From PALSA-612 sp035652235 (GTDB taxonomy: Bacteria; Actinomycetota; Thermoleophilia; Gaiellales; Gaiellaceae), in the NCBI GenBank assembly GCA_035652235.1, contig DASREE010000040.1:1-64000 (forward strand): a DNA stretch of 64,000 bases, written 5' to 3'. Under the pieces are notes generated by a model. The model was given only the letters and a program-made list of their open reading frames with translations, made no database searches and was not told the origin of the DNA. Each line of letters begins with the position of its first letter. Position 1 is the first letter of the stretch. Position numbers and translations under genes: made by a program. Shown piece by piece: positions 26,683 through 39,597 of this stretch.

Positions 26683-27570
26683 TCAGCGGTGCGTCAGCTT
26701 GCGCTCGCTGCGCGCGAGGAGCGCACGCGCCGCCAGGCTCGCGACGAGGACGAAGGCCATGAGGATGAAGGCCGCCGCCCACGCCTGGTCGTTCAGCGTC
26801 TTGTCCGGCGCCTCGGAGTAGAAGAAGATCTTGTAGGGCAGGTTCGGGAGCGCCTGCGTCGGGTCGGCGACGACGCTGTTCAGGAAGATGGACGAGGTGA
26901 AGAGGATCGGGGCCGTCTCCCCGGCGGCGCGAGCAACGGCGAGCGTCGCGCCGGTGAGGATCCCGCCGCGCACGGTCGGCAGGACGACGGACAGGACCGT
27001 CCGCCAGCGGCTGACGCCGAGCGCCAGGCTCGCCTCGCGCAGCGAGTGGGGCACGAGCGCGAGCACCTCCATCGTCGAGCGCGAGACGAGGGGGAGCATG
27101 ATGATCGCCAGCGCCAGCGACGCGGCGAGGCCGCTCTGGCCGTGGCCGACGACGACGAGGCCGTAGACGAAGATGCCGACCACGATCGAGGGCACGCCGT
27201 TCAGCACGTCCAGGGCGAGGCGGACGACGCGGCTGACCCGCTCGGTCGCGAACTCGGACACGTAGACGGCGACGAGCACGCCTGCGGGCAGCGCCATCGC
27301 GGTCGCGATGGCGACGATGATCGGCGTTCCGACGAGCGCGTTGGCGATGCCACCGCCGGTCTCGCCGAAGAAGGGCTGGTTCTTGGTCAGGAGATCGAGG
27401 TTGAGCGCCGGCAGGCCGCGCAGGAGCACGGAGACGACAACGACGCCGAGCACGCCGACGGCGACGAGCGCGGCCAGCGTCGCGCCGCCCTCGGCCGCTC
27501 GGTTGACGGCCAGCCGGCGGCGCGTGCGGCCCTGCGCCCTGAGCGTCGGCGGCCGAGCGGAGTCCTCCAC
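26683..27570 (-). CDS. pstA: phosphate ABC transporter permease PstA
   Basis: A 295-residue permease with six predicted membrane segments and the EAA loop (SLREASLALGVSRWRTVLSVVLP) that contacts the ATPase PstB. Other motifs are NGVPSIVVGIFVYG and ARAAGETAPILFTS. The GTG start lies 1 bp after the pstC stop, so both permease subunits are co-translated. The C-terminus is followed directly by the pstS PHO box. Confidence 0.93.
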   Translation of the reverse strand: MEDSARPPTLRAQGRTRRRLAVNRAAEGGATLAALVAVGVLGVVVVSVLLRGLPALNLDLLTKNQPFFGETGGGIANALVGTPIIVAIATAMALPAGVLVAVYVSEFATERVSRVVRLALDVLNGVPSIVVGIFVYGLVVVGHGQSGLAASLALAIIMLPLVSRSTMEVLALVPHSLREASLALGVSRWRTVLSVVLPTVRGGILTGATLAVARAAGETAPILFTSSIFLNSVVADPTQALPNLPYKIFFYSEAPDKTLNDQAWAAAFILMAFVLVASLAARALLARSERKLTHR

Positions 27571-27571
27571 G

Positions 27572-28543
27572 TCAGGCTCTCCGCTCGACCTGGTAGCGGC
27601 GCACGATCGCCTGGGCGGCGACGTTGGCGACGAGCGACATCGCCAGCAGGATCACGCCCAGGTAGAAGAGCGAGCCAACCTGGAGCGTCGACACCGCGCC
27701 CTGGTACTGAGCTGCGATCCGGCTCGCGAGCGTGTCACCCGTCTGGAAGAGGTCGGCGGTCAGGTGCGCGGTCGTGCCGATCACCTGCGTGACCGCGATC
27801 GCCTCGCCGACGGCGCGCCCGGCGCCGAGCAGCACGGCGGCGATCAGACCGCCGCGCGTGTACGGCAGCATGACGCCGCGCACCATCTCCCAGCGCGTGA
27901 GGCCGAGCCCGAGCGCACCCTCCTTGAGGTCGCGCGGCACCTGCGAGAAGAGGTCGCGGCTGATCGCAGCCGTGATCGGCGTGATCATGATCGCGAGCAC
28001 GATCACGGCCGTGAGCATCGTGCTGCCGGAGATGGGACGGCTGGCGAAGAACGGCAGCCAGCCGAGGGCACCGTTCAGCCAGGGGCCGAGCTGGTCGTGG
28101 ACGACGGGCCCGAGCACGAGGATGCCCCACAGCCCGAGGACGACGCTCGGGATGGCGGCGAGCATCTCGACGAGCGGCCCGACGACCCGGCGCACCGCCC
28201 GCGGGGCGAGCTCGCTCAGGTACAGGCCGATCGCGATCGCCACCGGCCCCGCGACGAAGAGGGCGAAGCCGGTCGTGTACACCGTCCCGACGACGAAGTC
28301 GAGCGCCCCGAAGCGGTTCGTAACCGCGTCCCAGCTCTGGTGCCAGAGGAAGGAGAGACCGAACCGGCTGAGGGCGGGCCGGGCACCGTCCACGACCTTG
28401 TACACGATCAGCCCGATCAGGCAGACGGAGCCGGCGGCCGCCGCCCCGGTCAGCCAGCGGAAGGCGACGTCGCCGACGCGGTCGCGCTGCCTGCGACGAG
28501 AGTCGAGGGCGCGCGCCGGCTGCGAAGCGGGCGAGGCTTCCAC
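27572..28543 (-). CDS. pstC: phosphate ABC transporter permease PstC
   Basis: A 323-residue permease with six predicted membrane segments. The family segment MLAAIPSVVLGLWG and the EAA loop DLKEGALGLGLTRWEMVRGVMLP are clear, followed by GAGRAVGEAIAVTQVIG. It starts at GTG 28543, is the first gene of the minus-strand pstCA unit, and shares the 113-bp intergenic region containing a triple PHO box with divergent pstB. Confidence 0.93.
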   Translation of the reverse strand: MEASPASQPARALDSRRRQRDRVGDVAFRWLTGAAAAGSVCLIGLIVYKVVDGARPALSRFGLSFLWHQSWDAVTNRFGALDFVVGTVYTTGFALFVAGPVAIAIGLYLSELAPRAVRRVVGPLVEMLAAIPSVVLGLWGILVLGPVVHDQLGPWLNGALGWLPFFASRPISGSTMLTAVIVLAIMITPITAAISRDLFSQVPRDLKEGALGLGLTRWEMVRGVMLPYTRGGLIAAVLLGAGRAVGEAIAVTQVIGTTAHLTADLFQTGDTLASRIAAQYQGAVSTLQVGSLFYLGVILLAMSLVANVAAQAIVRRYQVERRA

Positions 28544-28583
28544 GGCGCCAGCATCGCCGGCGCCGGCCAGGACCGCCAGGGTG

Positions 28584-28612
28584 GTTCACCAGACCGTCAC
28601 CTGATGTTCACA
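28584..28612 (+). promoter_or_regulatory. PHO box (three repeats) between pstC and pstB
   Basis: GTTCACC (28584-28590), CGTCACC (28595-28601) and GTTCACA (28606-28612) are spaced by 11 bp. The orientation is canonical for the plus-strand pstB-phoU unit; CACACT at 28645-28650 is the candidate pstB -10 (6 bp before GTG 28657). The same site may serve pstCA in the other direction. Confidence 0.75.
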
Positions 28613-28656
28613 CCATCTCGACCCCCCGCGCACGAGGCGGCGGCCACACTCGCCTG

Positions 28657-29496
<840 letters not shown>

Positions 29497-29566
29497 GCAG
29501 GAGCGCCTGGCCGGAGCTCCGGTCCAGGGCGGCGCCGCCGTGCGCACGCCGAGGGCGGCCGCGGCC

Positions 29567-30250
29567 GTGAGGATCTCCTTCCAGGAGGAGCTCGACCGGC
29601 TCGGTTCCGCCATCGACGAGGAGGGGGGTCTCGTCCTGCGGGCGCTGCGGGCGGCGCTGTCCGCGCTCGAGGCGCACGACCTCGCCCTCGCGGACGAGGT
29701 GATCGCCTTCGACGACGAGATCGACCGCCGTTACGTGGAGATCGAGCGCGGGATCGAGTCGCTGCTCGCACGCCAGACGCCGGTCGCGGTCGACCTCAGG
29801 CTCGTGCTCGCGATGCTGCACATCAACCTGCACCTCGAGCGCATGGGCGACTACTGCGTGACCGTGGCGAAGCTGCTCAAGCTGTCCGAAGGGCTCACGG
29901 AGGAGCGCCGCCTGCTCGAGTCGATCGCCGAGATGGGCGACCGCTGCGAGGAGATGATCCGCGTCGCCCTCGGCTCGTTCGCCGCCCGCGACATCGAGGC
30001 GGCGACGTCGCTCGTCGAGCTGGACGAGCTCGTCGACCGGGTGAACCGCCGCGCCGTGCACCGCATCCTCGAGCTGGCCGGCGATCCCTCCGCGCACGAG
30101 TGGGGCCTGCGCATGCTGATCGCCTCGCGCTGCCTGGAGCGGATCGGCGACCACGCCGTCGACATCGGCGAGCAGACCGCCTACCTCGTCTCCGGCGAGT
30201 TCCGCGAGTTCACCGACGCCTCGCGACCCGAGTCCGCGCTCGGCGGCTAG
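29567..30250 (+). CDS. phoU: phosphate signalling protein PhoU
   Basis: A 227-residue all-helical protein with two tandem PhoU repeats; each carries the metal-binding E-x-x-R-x-x-D motif (LERMGDYC near residue 90 and LERIGDHAVDIG near residue 190). PhoU links the Pst transporter to the PhoR-type kinase and represses the regulon when phosphate is plentiful. GTG 29567 (MRISFQEELDRL) fits the family start; an in-frame GTG at 29540 would add nine residues. Confidence 0.93.
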   Translation: MRISFQEELDRLGSAIDEEGGLVLRALRAALSALEAHDLALADEVIAFDDEIDRRYVEIERGIESLLARQTPVAVDLRLVLAMLHINLHLERMGDYCVTVAKLLKLSEGLTEERRLLESIAEMGDRCEEMIRVALGSFAARDIEAATSLVELDELVDRVNRRAVHRILELAGDPSAHEWGLRMLIASRCLERIGDHAVDIGEQTAYLVSGEFREFTDASRPESALGG

Positions 30251-30330
30251 CCCTGCCGAGCGCGGGGGGCCGCCGGGGAGCGAACGTCCGCCGACGTCCC
30301 GGCGCCTCCGAGCGGACTACGATGCCGGCC

Positions 30331-31392
30331 GTGCCTCGCCGTCTGCTCGCCGCCGCGGCGCTCGCCGCGGCCGCCTGCGCGCCCGCCGCCGCCGGAGCGC
30401 GGGGCGCCGCCGGAGGACCGGGCGCCGCCGCGTCGCGGCCGGTCGGGATCGTCTGGGTCGGAGACATCGCCATGGCGCCCGCGGCAGACGGCGGCGCCTC
30501 CTTCTTCCCCGCCTCCGTGCGCCGGCAGCTGCGCGGCGACGTGGTCGCCGGCAACCTGGAGGGGACGCTCGCGACCGGCGGCTCGTCCAAGTGCGGCCCG
30601 GCGAGCAGCGACTGCTACGCCTTCCGCGCTCCCCCCTCGTACGCGCGCCTGCTGCGACGGGCCGGCTTCACGCTCGTGAACCTCGCCAACAACCACGCCG
30701 CCGACTACGGCCCGGTTGGGCAGGCGGAGACGCTCGCGGCCCTCGGTGCCGCGCACCTGCGCTCGACCGGCCGCCCCGGCGAGATCACGGTCGTGCGGGC
30801 CGGCCGGACGCGCGTCGCCGTGCTCGGCTTCGCGCCGTACGCGTGGGCGCAGAGCCTGACCGACATCGCGGCGGCGAAGCGCCTCGTCCGGGCAGCCGCC
30901 GCGCGCGCCGACCTCGTCGTCTGCGTCATGCACGCCGGTGCAGAAGGCGCCGACCGCCAGCACGTCCATCCGGGCAGCGAGGAGTTCCTCGGTGAAGACC
31001 GCGGCGACCCGATCGCGTTCGCCCACGCCGTCGTCGACGCGGGGGCCGACCTCGTCGTCGGCTCGGGGCCGCACGTCCTGCGCGGCATGGAGTGGTACCG
31101 CGGGCGCCTGATCGCCTACAGCCTCGGCAACTTCCTCGGCAACGGCACGCTCTCGACCGGCGGCGTCCTCGGCGTGAGCGGCATCCTGCGGGTCGAGCTG
31201 CGGCCGAGCGGCGCCTGGCTGCGTGGACGCCTCGTCGGCGTGCGCCTGCTCGCGCCGGGCGTCCCGCGGGTCGATCCCGACGACACCGCCGTCCGCCTCG
31301 TCCGCGACCTGTCCCGTGAGGACTTCGGCCGGAACGGGATGCGCCTGGCGGGGACGGGCCGCCTCGCGCCGCCCGCCTGGCTCACCGGCTAG
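30331..31392 (+). CDS. CapA-family (poly-gamma-glutamate synthesis type) metallophosphatase-like protein
   Basis: A 353-residue secreted protein: Ala-rich signal peptide, then the CapA calcineurin-like fold with GD in WVGDIAMAP, GNLEGTLA, VNLANNHAADYG, VVCVMHAGAE, VGSGPHVLRG and YSLGNFLGNG. CapA proteins are required for capsule or poly-gamma-glutamate production in some bacteria, but many homologues stand alone, as here, and their substrate is unknown. GTG 30331 is chosen over the in-frame ATG at 30321 because TACGAT (30318-30323) would be its -10 with a 7-bp spacer. The last 11 bp overlap the convergent TlpA-like gene. Confidence 0.82.
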   Translation: MPRRLLAAAALAAAACAPAAAGARGAAGGPGAAASRPVGIVWVGDIAMAPAADGGASFFPASVRRQLRGDVVAGNLEGTLATGGSSKCGPASSDCYAFRAPPSYARLLRRAGFTLVNLANNHAADYGPVGQAETLAALGAAHLRSTGRPGEITVVRAGRTRVAVLGFAPYAWAQSLTDIAAAKRLVRAAAARADLVVCVMHAGAEGADRQHVHPGSEEFLGEDRGDPIAFAHAVVDAGADLVVGSGPHVLRGMEWYRGRLIAYSLGNFLGNGTLSTGGVLGVSGILRVELRPSGAWLRGRLVGVRLLAPGVPRVDPDDTAVRLVRDLSREDFGRNGMRLAGTGRLAPPAWLTG

Positions 31393-31909
31393 ACGGCGAG
31401 CGCGTCGCCAGGCGGTAGCCGCGCTCGAACAGCGCCAGCGTGCCCGGCCCGTAGAGGACGGCCACGACCCGGTGGCGGCGGTCGAGGAACAAGGTCGTCG
31501 GGGTGCCGGTCGCCTGCAGGCGGTGGACGAGACGATCGCGCGGGTCGAAGATGCTCGGGAAGCGGGTGCCGTAGCGGCGGGCGAAGCTGCGCGCGCCCGC
31601 CTTCGAGTCCTCGACGTCGATCCCGAGCAGCGAGCGCGGGTGCCGGGCGAGGAAGCGGGCGAGCTCGCGCGCCTCGCGGCGGCACGGTGAGCACCACGAG
31701 CCCCACAGGTTGAGGAGGAGCGGCCTCCCCCGCCACTGCGCCAGGCTCACCCGCTTCCCGGTCACCGGGTCGATTCCCGCCAGCGGAGGGACGGCCCGGC
31801 CGCTCCCGGGCACGAGCTGGCCGAGCTGCGATCGTGCGCCCGCCGCGGGCGACGCGAGAGCGAGCGAGGCCGCGGCGGCGGCGAGCAGGGCCGGGGGGCG
31901 CAGGGACAC
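31382..31909 (-). CDS. TlpA/ResA-like thioredoxin, secreted
   Basis: A 175-residue protein with a signal peptide (about 24 residues) and a thioredoxin fold of the TlpA/ResA type. The redox pair is WCSPC in LLNLWGSWCSPCRREA (about residue 75), and the cis-proline is in TGTPTTLFLD. Such extracytoplasmic reductants serve cytochrome c maturation or reduce periplasmic-type disulfides; no cytochrome biogenesis genes are nearby. It overlaps the end of the CapA gene tail to tail. Confidence 0.88.
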   Translation of the reverse strand: MSLRPPALLAAAAASLALASPAAGARSQLGQLVPGSGRAVPPLAGIDPVTGKRVSLAQWRGRPLLLNLWGSWCSPCRREARELARFLARHPRSLLGIDVEDSKAGARSFARRYGTRFPSIFDPRDRLVHRLQATGTPTTLFLDRRHRVVAVLYGPGTLALFERGYRLATRSPSSR

Positions 31910-31915
31910 ACGAAC

Positions 31916-32032
31916 AGGCTCGCGGCGCTCAGAGGCTCGCGGCGCTCCGCCGGACTGCCCCCTTGCACCAGGCTGTTCCTTACCTCGAAACAGTGTGTTC
32001 CTTGGCTTCCCGCCGCACTTGGCTTCCCGCCG
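31916..32032. repeat. two tandem 15-bp duplications, both with a 17-bp period
   Basis: In the 125 bp upstream of the TlpA-like gene, AGGCTCGCGGCGCTC occurs at 31916-31930 and 31933-31947, and CTTGGCTTCCCGCCG at 32001-32015 and 32018-32032. Both pairs are perfect and have the same 17-bp spacing. GGAACA-type half sites (minus strand) lie between them. They may be regulator sites or local duplications; the function is unknown. Confidence 0.6.
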
Positions 32033-32034
32033 GG

Positions 32035-32855
32035 CTACGAGCCGAGCGTCCGCTCCAGGGCGCGGCGGACGAGCACGCGTGCGAGATGCCGACGGTAGTC
32101 GGCGCTTGCGGCGACGTCGCTCGGCGGATCGGCTCCCTCGTCGGCCCGCTCGGCCGCGGCCCTCGGATCGGCGCCCGAGGCGAGCGCCTCCTCGACCGCC
32201 CGCGCCCGGAGCGGCGTCCCGCCCATGCTGATCAGCGCCACCTTGGCGCCGCCGTTTGCCCGCACCGCCGCCACGCCGACCGTCGCCCAGTCCTGCGCCC
32301 GCCGGCTGAACTTCTCGAACGCCCAGCCCGCTCCGCCGAGCTTGGGCACGCGGATCTCCGTCAGCACGTCCTGTGGCCCGAGCGCCGTCTCGAACACGCC
32401 GGTGAAGAACTCCGCCGCCGGGATCCGCCGCTCGCCGTCCGGGCCGGCGACGACCAGCTCCGCGTCGAGCGCGAGCAGGACGCCGGGCGCGTCCGAGGCG
32501 GGGTCGCCGTGGCTGACGGAGCCGCCGATCGTGCCCCGGTGGCGCACCTGCGGATCGCCGATCTGCCCGGCCGCGTGCGCGAGGATGGGACAGTGCCGCT
32601 CGAGCACGGGGCTCGTCGCGACGTCGTGGTGGCGCGTCAGCGCGCCGATGGCGACCTGGTCGCCGTCCTCGCGGACGTAGCGGAGGCCCTCGACCCGCCC
32701 GAGGTCGATGAGCGTCCCCGGCCGGGCCAGCCTGATCCGCATGGCCGGGATGAGCGAATGGCCTCCGGCCAGCAGCTTCGCGTCCTCGCGCTCGCCGAGC
32801 AGCCGCACCGCCTCCTCGACCGACCTCGCCACCTCGTACTCGAACGGAGCTGGAA

Positions 32856-32859
<4 letters not shown>
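32035..32859 (-). CDS. molybdenum hydroxylase, FAD-binding subunit (CoxM-like)
   Basis: A 274-residue FAD subunit of the CO dehydrogenase/xanthine dehydrogenase family. FAD-binding motifs are LLAGGHSLIP (about residue 30) and the double-Gly motif RGTIGGSVSHGDPASD (about 105-120), followed by the C-terminal CO_deh_flav_C domain. It passes electrons from the Fe-S subunit to an acceptor. ATG 32859 overlaps the stop of the large subunit (ATGA), so the order of transcription is S-L-M. Confidence 0.9.
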
Positions 32860-35219
<2,360 letters not shown>

Positions 35220-35220
35220 G

Positions 35221-35679
<459 letters not shown>

Positions 35680-35792
35680 CGATCCCCCTTCCGCGTGGAC
35701 ACGCGAGGATACCCCGGCCCGGCCCTGCCTGCCAAGCGGGAGCCGGCGCCCTCCGGCCCCGTCGAACGGATGTCACCTGGGGTCTGATCGTG

Positions 35793-37001
35793 TCAGCGGC
35801 GCGCCGACGTGAGCAGCGATCCGGCGTCCAGGCCGCGGATGGAGGCGTCGACGAGCTCGACGGGGTGCACGGCGGGGATGCGCCGGCCGGCGCGGCGAAG
35901 GGCAGCCGAGACCTGCACCAGGCAGCCCGGGTTCGCGCTCGCGTACACCTGCGGCCGGGTGGCCGCGACGTTCGCCGCCTTGCGGTCGCCGAGCTTCCGC
36001 GCCGCTGCGGGCTGGACGAGGTTGTAGATGCCCGCGCTCCCGCAGCAGATCGCCTGCTCCGCCGGCTCGACGAGCTCGAGCCCGGGAATCGCCCGCAGCG
36101 TCTCGCGCGGTTGCGCCTCGAGCTGCTGGGCGTGGCGGAGGTGACACGCGTCCTGGAACGCGACGCGGAGCGGAAGCGGCCGGCGCTCCGCCCGCGGCGC
36201 GAGCTCGGCGAGCACCTCGCTCACGTCGCGCACGGGCAGGTCGAGGCCGGCCTCCTTCAGGTGCGATCCGCAGCCGGCCGCGTTGACGACGAGCACGTCG
36301 ACGCCGCTGGCGCGGAAGAGCGCGGCGATCGCCCGCGCCCGCTCCCGCCCGGCGCCGACACGACCGGCGTGGTGGTGCAGCGCGCCACAGCACGGTTGGC
36401 CCGGCGGCGCCACCACCTCGCAGCCCTCGGCCGCCAGCACCCGCGCGGTCGCCGCGTTCACGTCGCCGAAGAGGACGCTCTGGACGCATCCCGTCAGCAG
36501 GCCGACCCGCGCACGCCGCTCGCCAAGAGCGGGCGTCAGGGCAGCCGGGCCAGCCGTCGCGCGCCACGGCGGCGCCAGCTCGGCGAGCGGCCGCAGGAAC
36601 CCCGGCAGCGGCAGCTTTCGCCCGAACGGCGCGAGCGCGAGCGCCAGCCGCAGCCTGGACGGGTACGGGAAGACGGCGAAGACGAGCCGGCGCAGGAGCC
36701 AGTCGTCCGGCCGGCGCTGGTAGCGCTCCTCGACGAGCACACGCGTCTCGTCGAGCAGCCGGTCGTAGCGCACGCCCGACGGGCAGGCGGTCATGCACGC
36801 CATGCAGCCGAGACAGCGGTCGAAGTGCGCGACGGTCGTGTCGGTGAGCTCGACGGTGCCCTCGACGAGCCCCTTCATCAACCAGATCCGCCCGCGCGGA
36901 GAGTCCATCTCCTGCTGCCAGAGCGGGCCGTAGGTCGGGCAGGTGGGTAGGCAGAAGCCGCAGTGGACGCAGTCCTCGATCAGAGCCGGGTCGATGCTCA
37001 C
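35793..37001 (-). CDS. glcF: glycolate oxidase iron-sulfur subunit
   Basis: A 402-residue protein with two [4Fe-4S] ferredoxin motifs (CVHCGFCLPTCP and CLGCMACMTACP) and two cysteine-rich CCG domains (GQPCCGALHHHAG, AICCGSAGIYN). It accepts electrons from the flavin subunits GlcD/GlcE and passes them to the quinone pool. GTG 37001 (VSIDPALIEDC) is preferred; the longer open frame upstream has no homology. It is the third gene of glcDEF, 98 bp after glcE. Confidence 0.93.
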   Translation of the reverse strand: MSIDPALIEDCVHCGFCLPTCPTYGPLWQQEMDSPRGRIWLMKGLVEGTVELTDTTVAHFDRCLGCMACMTACPSGVRYDRLLDETRVLVEERYQRRPDDWLLRRLVFAVFPYPSRLRLALALAPFGRKLPLPGFLRPLAELAPPWRATAGPAALTPALGERRARVGLLTGCVQSVLFGDVNAATARVLAAEGCEVVAPPGQPCCGALHHHAGRVGAGRERARAIAALFRASGVDVLVVNAAGCGSHLKEAGLDLPVRDVSEVLAELAPRAERRPLPLRVAFQDACHLRHAQQLEAQPRETLRAIPGLELVEPAEQAICCGSAGIYNLVQPAAARKLGDRKAANVAATRPQVYASANPGCLVQVSAALRRAGRRIPAVHPVELVDASIRGLDAGSLLTSARR

Positions 37002-37099
37002 GACCGGCCGCGCTCCCGGCCAGGCCTGTCCGGCGCAGCAATCGTGCCGACGACGGGCGGGGCAGCGCAGGGGTTCCCCACCATCGCCCCGGCCCGCAC

Positions 37100-38029
37100 C
37101 TAGACGAGCACCCCAGCCGGGTCGAACGCCGCCCGGATCCGCTCGACGAGGGCGATCTCGACCGGATCGCGCGGGTCGGGGGGCTCGGGCGCGACGGTGT
37201 GGGCGACCCCCGCGCCGACGCACGCGACCGCGCGCTCGTAGCGCGGCAGGACGTCCGGGATCGAGCCGAGGGTGACGGGGACGCGTCCGGCGGCGAGCGG
37301 ACGGCAGTCGTCGACCGCCCCCCACGCCTGCTCGTCCGCGCCACCCACGAGCGAGCGGGCCGTCTCGAGCTGGGCGCCGACCGCGCGGGCGCTCCCCTCG
37401 AAGAGGACGAGGAGGTCGCATCCCGGCCAGGTGAGGTCGAGCGCCGACGGCTCGAGCGACGAGCGCACGATCGCCCGAGCCTTCGCGCACGCCTCCTGCA
37501 GCGTGCCCGACCGCACCCGCAGCGCCCGGCTCGCCTCCGGCACCGGCGAGAGACGGAGCGCGATCCGCCCGACCAGGCCGAGCAGACCCCGGGAGCCGCA
37601 GAACAGCTTCGCGAGGTCGTACCCGGCGACGTTCTTCACCACCTTGCCTCCCGAGCTCGCAACCGTACCGTCGCCGAGGACGACGGTCGCGCCGATGACA
37701 AGATCGCGCATCGTGCCGTGGCGGTGCCGGCGCGGCCCGGACAGGTCGCCGGCAAGGCAGGCGCCGACCGTCGGATCGCCGCTCGGATCGAGCGGCAGCC
37801 GCTGCCCGAACGGCCGCAGGCGCTCGTTCAGCTCGGACAGCCGCAGCCCCGCCTCGACGACGCAGGTGAGATCGCCCGGCTCGTGCTCCAGGATGCGGTC
37901 GAGCCTCGCTGTCCGCAGCTCAACCTCGCCCCCTGCCCGCTCGATCGACACCGTCCGGCCCCGGGCCGAGGCCTCGCGCAGCAGGGCGGAGGCCTCCGCC
38001 AGCGAGGCGACCTCACAGACGCTCGGCAA
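37100..38029 (-). CDS. glcE: glycolate oxidase FAD-binding subunit GlcE
   Basis: A 309-residue protein related to GlcD but shorter, with the FAD-binding half only: VVEAGLRLSELNERL, LPLDPSGDPTVGACLA, RDLVIGATVVLGDGT, GGKVVKNVAGYDLAKLFCGS and a C-terminal RAAFDPAGVL tail. It pairs with GlcD in the glycolate oxidase complex. The most likely start is TTG 38029, which overlaps the last 17 bp of glcD; no ATG or GTG is available close by, so the start is less certain than the gene. Confidence 0.88.
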   Translation of the reverse strand: MPSVCEVASLAEASALLREASARGRTVSIERAGGEVELRTARLDRILEHEPGDLTCVVEAGLRLSELNERLRPFGQRLPLDPSGDPTVGACLAGDLSGPRRHRHGTMRDLVIGATVVLGDGTVASSGGKVVKNVAGYDLAKLFCGSRGLLGLVGRIALRLSPVPEASRALRVRSGTLQEACAKARAIVRSSLEPSALDLTWPGCDLLVLFEGSARAVGAQLETARSLVGGADEQAWGAVDDCRPLAAGRVPVTLGSIPDVLPRYERAVACVGAGVAHTVAPEPPDPRDPVEIALVERIRAAFDPAGVLV

Positions 38030-39470
38030 GGCCAGCCTCCTCCAGGGGATGCCGCCGGTACGGTCCCGGAACCTCGCCGCACAGGCGCGGCGTCGGGAAC
38101 ACCTTGCCGGGATTCGCGATCCCGTCGGGGTCGAACGCGCGGCGCAGCCGCTGCATGACGGCGAGGTCGTCCTCGCCGAACATGAGCGGCATCGCGCACG
38201 CCTTGTCCGTGCCGACGCCGTGCTCGCCGGTGAGGGAGCCGCCGGCGTCGACGCAGGCGACGAGGATCGCCTCGGCCAGCTCCCGCGCGCGCGCCGGCTC
38301 CCCGGGCACGCGCTCGTCGTAGAGGACGAGCGGATGCAGGTTGCCGTCGCCCGCATGGAAGACGTTGCCGACGCGGAGGCCGTGCTCGCGCTCGAGCTCG
38401 GCGATGCGGCGCAGCACCTCGGGGAGGCGCGTCCGCGGCACGACGCCGTCCTGGACGTAGTAGCTGTGACTGACCCGACCCATCGCCGCGAACGCCGACT
38501 TGCGGCCCTTCCACAGCAGCGCGCGCTCGGCGGCGTCCGCAGCCGTCCTGATCTCGCGGGCACCGTGCTCGCGGCAGATGCGCTCGACCGCGGCCACATC
38601 CTCCTCCACCTGGGCGGCGACGCCGTCGAGCTCGACGATCAGGATCGCGCCCGCGCCCTGCGGGTAGCCGGCGTGCACAGCCTGCTCGGTCGCCTCGATC
38701 GTCAGCCGGTCCATCATCTCGATCGCGGCCGGGAGGATGCCCGCGGCGACGATCCCGGAGACGGCACCGCCCGCCTCGTCCATGGAGTCGAACGAGGCGA
38801 GCTGGGTGACGACCGCCTCCGGCCGCCGCAGCAGCCGCAGCGTGATCTCGACGGCCACGCCCAGCGTCCCCTCCGAGCCGACGAACACGCCGAGCAGGTC
38901 CGGCCCCGGTGAGTCGGCGGCGACGCCGCCCAGGCGGCAGAGGCTCCCGTCCGGAAGCACGACGACGAGCCCTGTCACGTGGTTGGCGGTGAAGCCGTGC
39001 TTCAGACAGTGCGCGCCACCGGAGTTCTCGGCCACGTTGCCGCCGACGGTGCACACCTGCTGGCTGGACGGGTCAGGCGCGTAGTAGAGCTCGTCCGCGG
39101 CGACCGCCTCCGTCACCTGCAGGTTCGTCACGCCGGGCTGCACGACGATGCGCCGCGCGTCCAGGTCGACGGAGAGAACGCGGTTCATCCGCGCGAGCGA
39201 GAGGACGACGCCGTCGGCGACGGGCAGGGCGCCGCCGGACAGGCCCGTGCCCGCGCCCCGGGCGACGAACGGGACGTGGCGGGCGGCGCACGCGCGCACG
39301 ACCGCCTGCACCTGCTCCGTCGTCTCCGGCAGGCAGACGAGCGCCGGCAGCACGCGGCGCCCGGTGAGGCCGTCGCACTCGTACGTGCGCAGGTCCTCCG
39401 GCTCCGACAGCACCGCGTCCGCAGGCAGCGCGCGGCGGACCGCGTCGACGAAGGCTGGGTCGAGCGCCAT
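38013..39470 (-). CDS. glcD: glycolate oxidase / FAD-linked lactate dehydrogenase subunit GlcD
   Basis: A 485-residue FAD enzyme of the vanillyl-alcohol-oxidase fold that oxidises glycolate (or D-lactate) to the 2-oxo acid. FAD-binding motifs: VARGAGTGLSGGALP, GGNVAENSGGAHCLKHG, GVFVGSEGTLGV; C-terminal signature HAGDGNLHPL and the metal site GEHGVGTDK. ATG 39470 is chosen because TAGAGT (minus strand, 39483-39478) lies 7 bp upstream, a leaderless arrangement; an earlier in-frame start at 39512 lacks homology. It leads glcDEF. Confidence 0.95.
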   Translation of the reverse strand: MALDPAFVDAVRRALPADAVLSEPEDLRTYECDGLTGRRVLPALVCLPETTEQVQAVVRACAARHVPFVARGAGTGLSGGALPVADGVVLSLARMNRVLSVDLDARRIVVQPGVTNLQVTEAVAADELYYAPDPSSQQVCTVGGNVAENSGGAHCLKHGFTANHVTGLVVVLPDGSLCRLGGVAADSPGPDLLGVFVGSEGTLGVAVEITLRLLRRPEAVVTQLASFDSMDEAGGAVSGIVAAGILPAAIEMMDRLTIEATEQAVHAGYPQGAGAILIVELDGVAAQVEEDVAAVERICREHGAREIRTAADAAERALLWKGRKSAFAAMGRVSHSYYVQDGVVPRTRLPEVLRRIAELEREHGLRVGNVFHAGDGNLHPLVLYDERVPGEPARARELAEAILVACVDAGGSLTGEHGVGTDKACAMPLMFGEDDLAVMQRLRRAFDPDGIANPGKVFPTPRLCGEVPGPYRRHPLEEAGLAERL

Positions 39471-39597
39471 GCCGCTGACTCTAGAAGACGCCGCCGGGAG
39501 CCGGTCGGACACCTGCGCGAGCGGCTGGAGAGCGCTGCCGGCGCGCCGCGCCCCCCCGCGCCCCGACGCCGAGCCTGGCGGCGGCGGGACGCGGCGG

